From JBBDQZ01 sp040905705 (GTDB taxonomy: Bacteria; Bacteroidota; Rhodothermia; Balneolales; Natronogracilivirgulaceae), in the NCBI GenBank assembly GCA_040905705.1, contig JBBDQZ010000076.1, forward strand, positions 1 through 64,000: 64,000 nucleotides of DNA, given 5' to 3'. The notes below the pieces were generated by a model. It was given only the letters and a program-made list of their open reading frames with translations, was not told the DNA's origin and made no database searches. A program made the translations under genes and the position numbers. The stretch's first letter is position 1. Each line of letters begins with the position of its first letter. Below are positions 63,589 through 64,000 of the stretch, piece after piece.

Positions 63589-64000
63589 TTATTGAGATAG
63601 ATATAGATAATACAAGGTTGTATCCTTAGTAGGGTCATCAAACTCATCTGGATTCAACTCCGCCTCACCAATTTCTGTACCAAGTCCAATTTTGCCAATG
63701 GGATGGTTTCCGCCGGTAAAGTATTGTCTTGTGGCAAATTTAACGGAGGGCACCATCCCGGCCGGATCAAGTATCGCCAGGGCCAATATATATTCCCCTT
63801 TCGGTAAGGACCTGTCTGTTGTAAAGGTCCCTTCATTGGTCGTCACCGGGGCGGGAATATCATATTCCCGTGTTTGATCATTCCACTCTTCTCCCGGCAT
63901 CCAATCCCGGATGTCAACATCACTAAATTGCTGTTTCCATGTTACTTCTCGAGATTCTGGATCAAGCAAACGCAGCTCCACGGGCCAGTCATAATAAAAT
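63589..64000 (-). CDS. C-terminal part of a glycosidase-like protein (possibly DUF4832), truncated by window edge
   Basis: The reading frame is open to the right edge at 64000, so the N-terminal part lies outside the window. About 137 residues are visible. They form a beta-sandwich-like domain with the segment YYDWPVELRLLDPES, then LPKGEYILALAILDPAGMVPSVKFA and TGGNHPIGKIGLG. This pattern resembles the C-terminal domain of DUF4832/GH-like proteins that act on polysaccharides, but assignment is tentative. It runs to its stop at 63589, convergent with dps. Confidence 0.6.
   Translation of the reverse strand, partial: FYYDWPVELRLLDPESREVTWKQQFSDVDIRDWMPGEEWNDQTREYDIPAPVTTNEGTFTTDRSLPKGEYILALAILDPAGMVPSVKFATRQYFTGGNHPIGKIGLGTEIGEAELNPDEFDDPTKDTTLYYLYLSQ

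Overview
The window is a chromosomal segment of roughly 45% GC from a Gram-negative bacterium of the Bacteroidota-like (FCB) branch, most likely Balneolota/Rhodothermota. That placement is inferred from gene content. The window has a secreted protein ending in a type IX secretion (T9SS) sorting domain with the YPNPFN motif, T9SS genes porX and porQ, a DUF3822-like gene next to rsmD, an LptD-like protein and Mla genes (so an outer membrane), and a DivIVA-domain protein. Most genes are housekeeping genes in short operons on both strands.

Left edge (1-2.7 kb): an intact integron integrase reads rightwards; any cassette array would lie to its left, outside the window. A tRNA-Arg and a gene-poor stretch with a strong hairpin terminator and a doubtful small ORF follow. 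From 2.7 to 10.5 kb are ahcY, a TlpA-like thioredoxin, and a four-gene rightward cluster: polyphosphate polymerase (VTC) domain, DUF4956 membrane protein, HlyD-like adaptor and a large T9SS-exported HExxH metallopeptidase-like protein. From 10.5 to 18.3 kb are comEC, an acidic hypothetical, purine nucleoside phosphorylase, a DivIVA-domain protein, a YggS-family protein, a Nif3-like protein and a COG1579 protein that has lost every zinc-ribbon cysteine. The RNase P RNA gene (18.4 kb) faces a leftward operon: glycosyltransferase-TPR protein, arginine deiminase, site-2 protease, lipoprotein, smpB.

Middle (25-43 kb): prfC, a ComEA-like protein, porX-tsaE, an SSS symporter coupled to thiamine pyrophosphokinase, an NrnA-like phosphoesterase, a lipoprotein with an HtrA fold lacking catalytic His and Asp, a crotonase, cutA, tRNA-Leu with a clear promoter, then tig-clpP-clpX (ClpP has Asn where the catalytic Asp is expected), a histidine kinase, a LysM/RlpA-like protein and aroC.

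Right part (44-64 kb): porQ, mlaE-mlaF-mlaD, a PpiD/SurA-like chaperone, ribD-ribE, then leftward genes for an LptD-like protein, a ROK kinase (zinc cysteines lost), an FtsB/DivIC-like protein, YraN, an FmdB-like protein (zinc cysteines mostly lost), aminotransferase, coaD, rsmD and DUF3822. Rightward TPR, pseudouridine synthase and dps genes follow, and the window ends in a gene truncated at the right edge.

Themes: envelope biogenesis and T9SS, proteostasis (tig/clpP/clpX, ppiD, smpB, pseudo-HtrA), and DNA uptake (comEC, comEA, intI). No phage, insertion sequence or CRISPR array was seen. No wholly new multi-gene system is evident; the best leads are the VTC/T9SS-peptidase cluster, the pseudo-HtrA lipoprotein, the ClpP active-site substitution, and repeated loss of zinc-binding cysteines in unrelated proteins.
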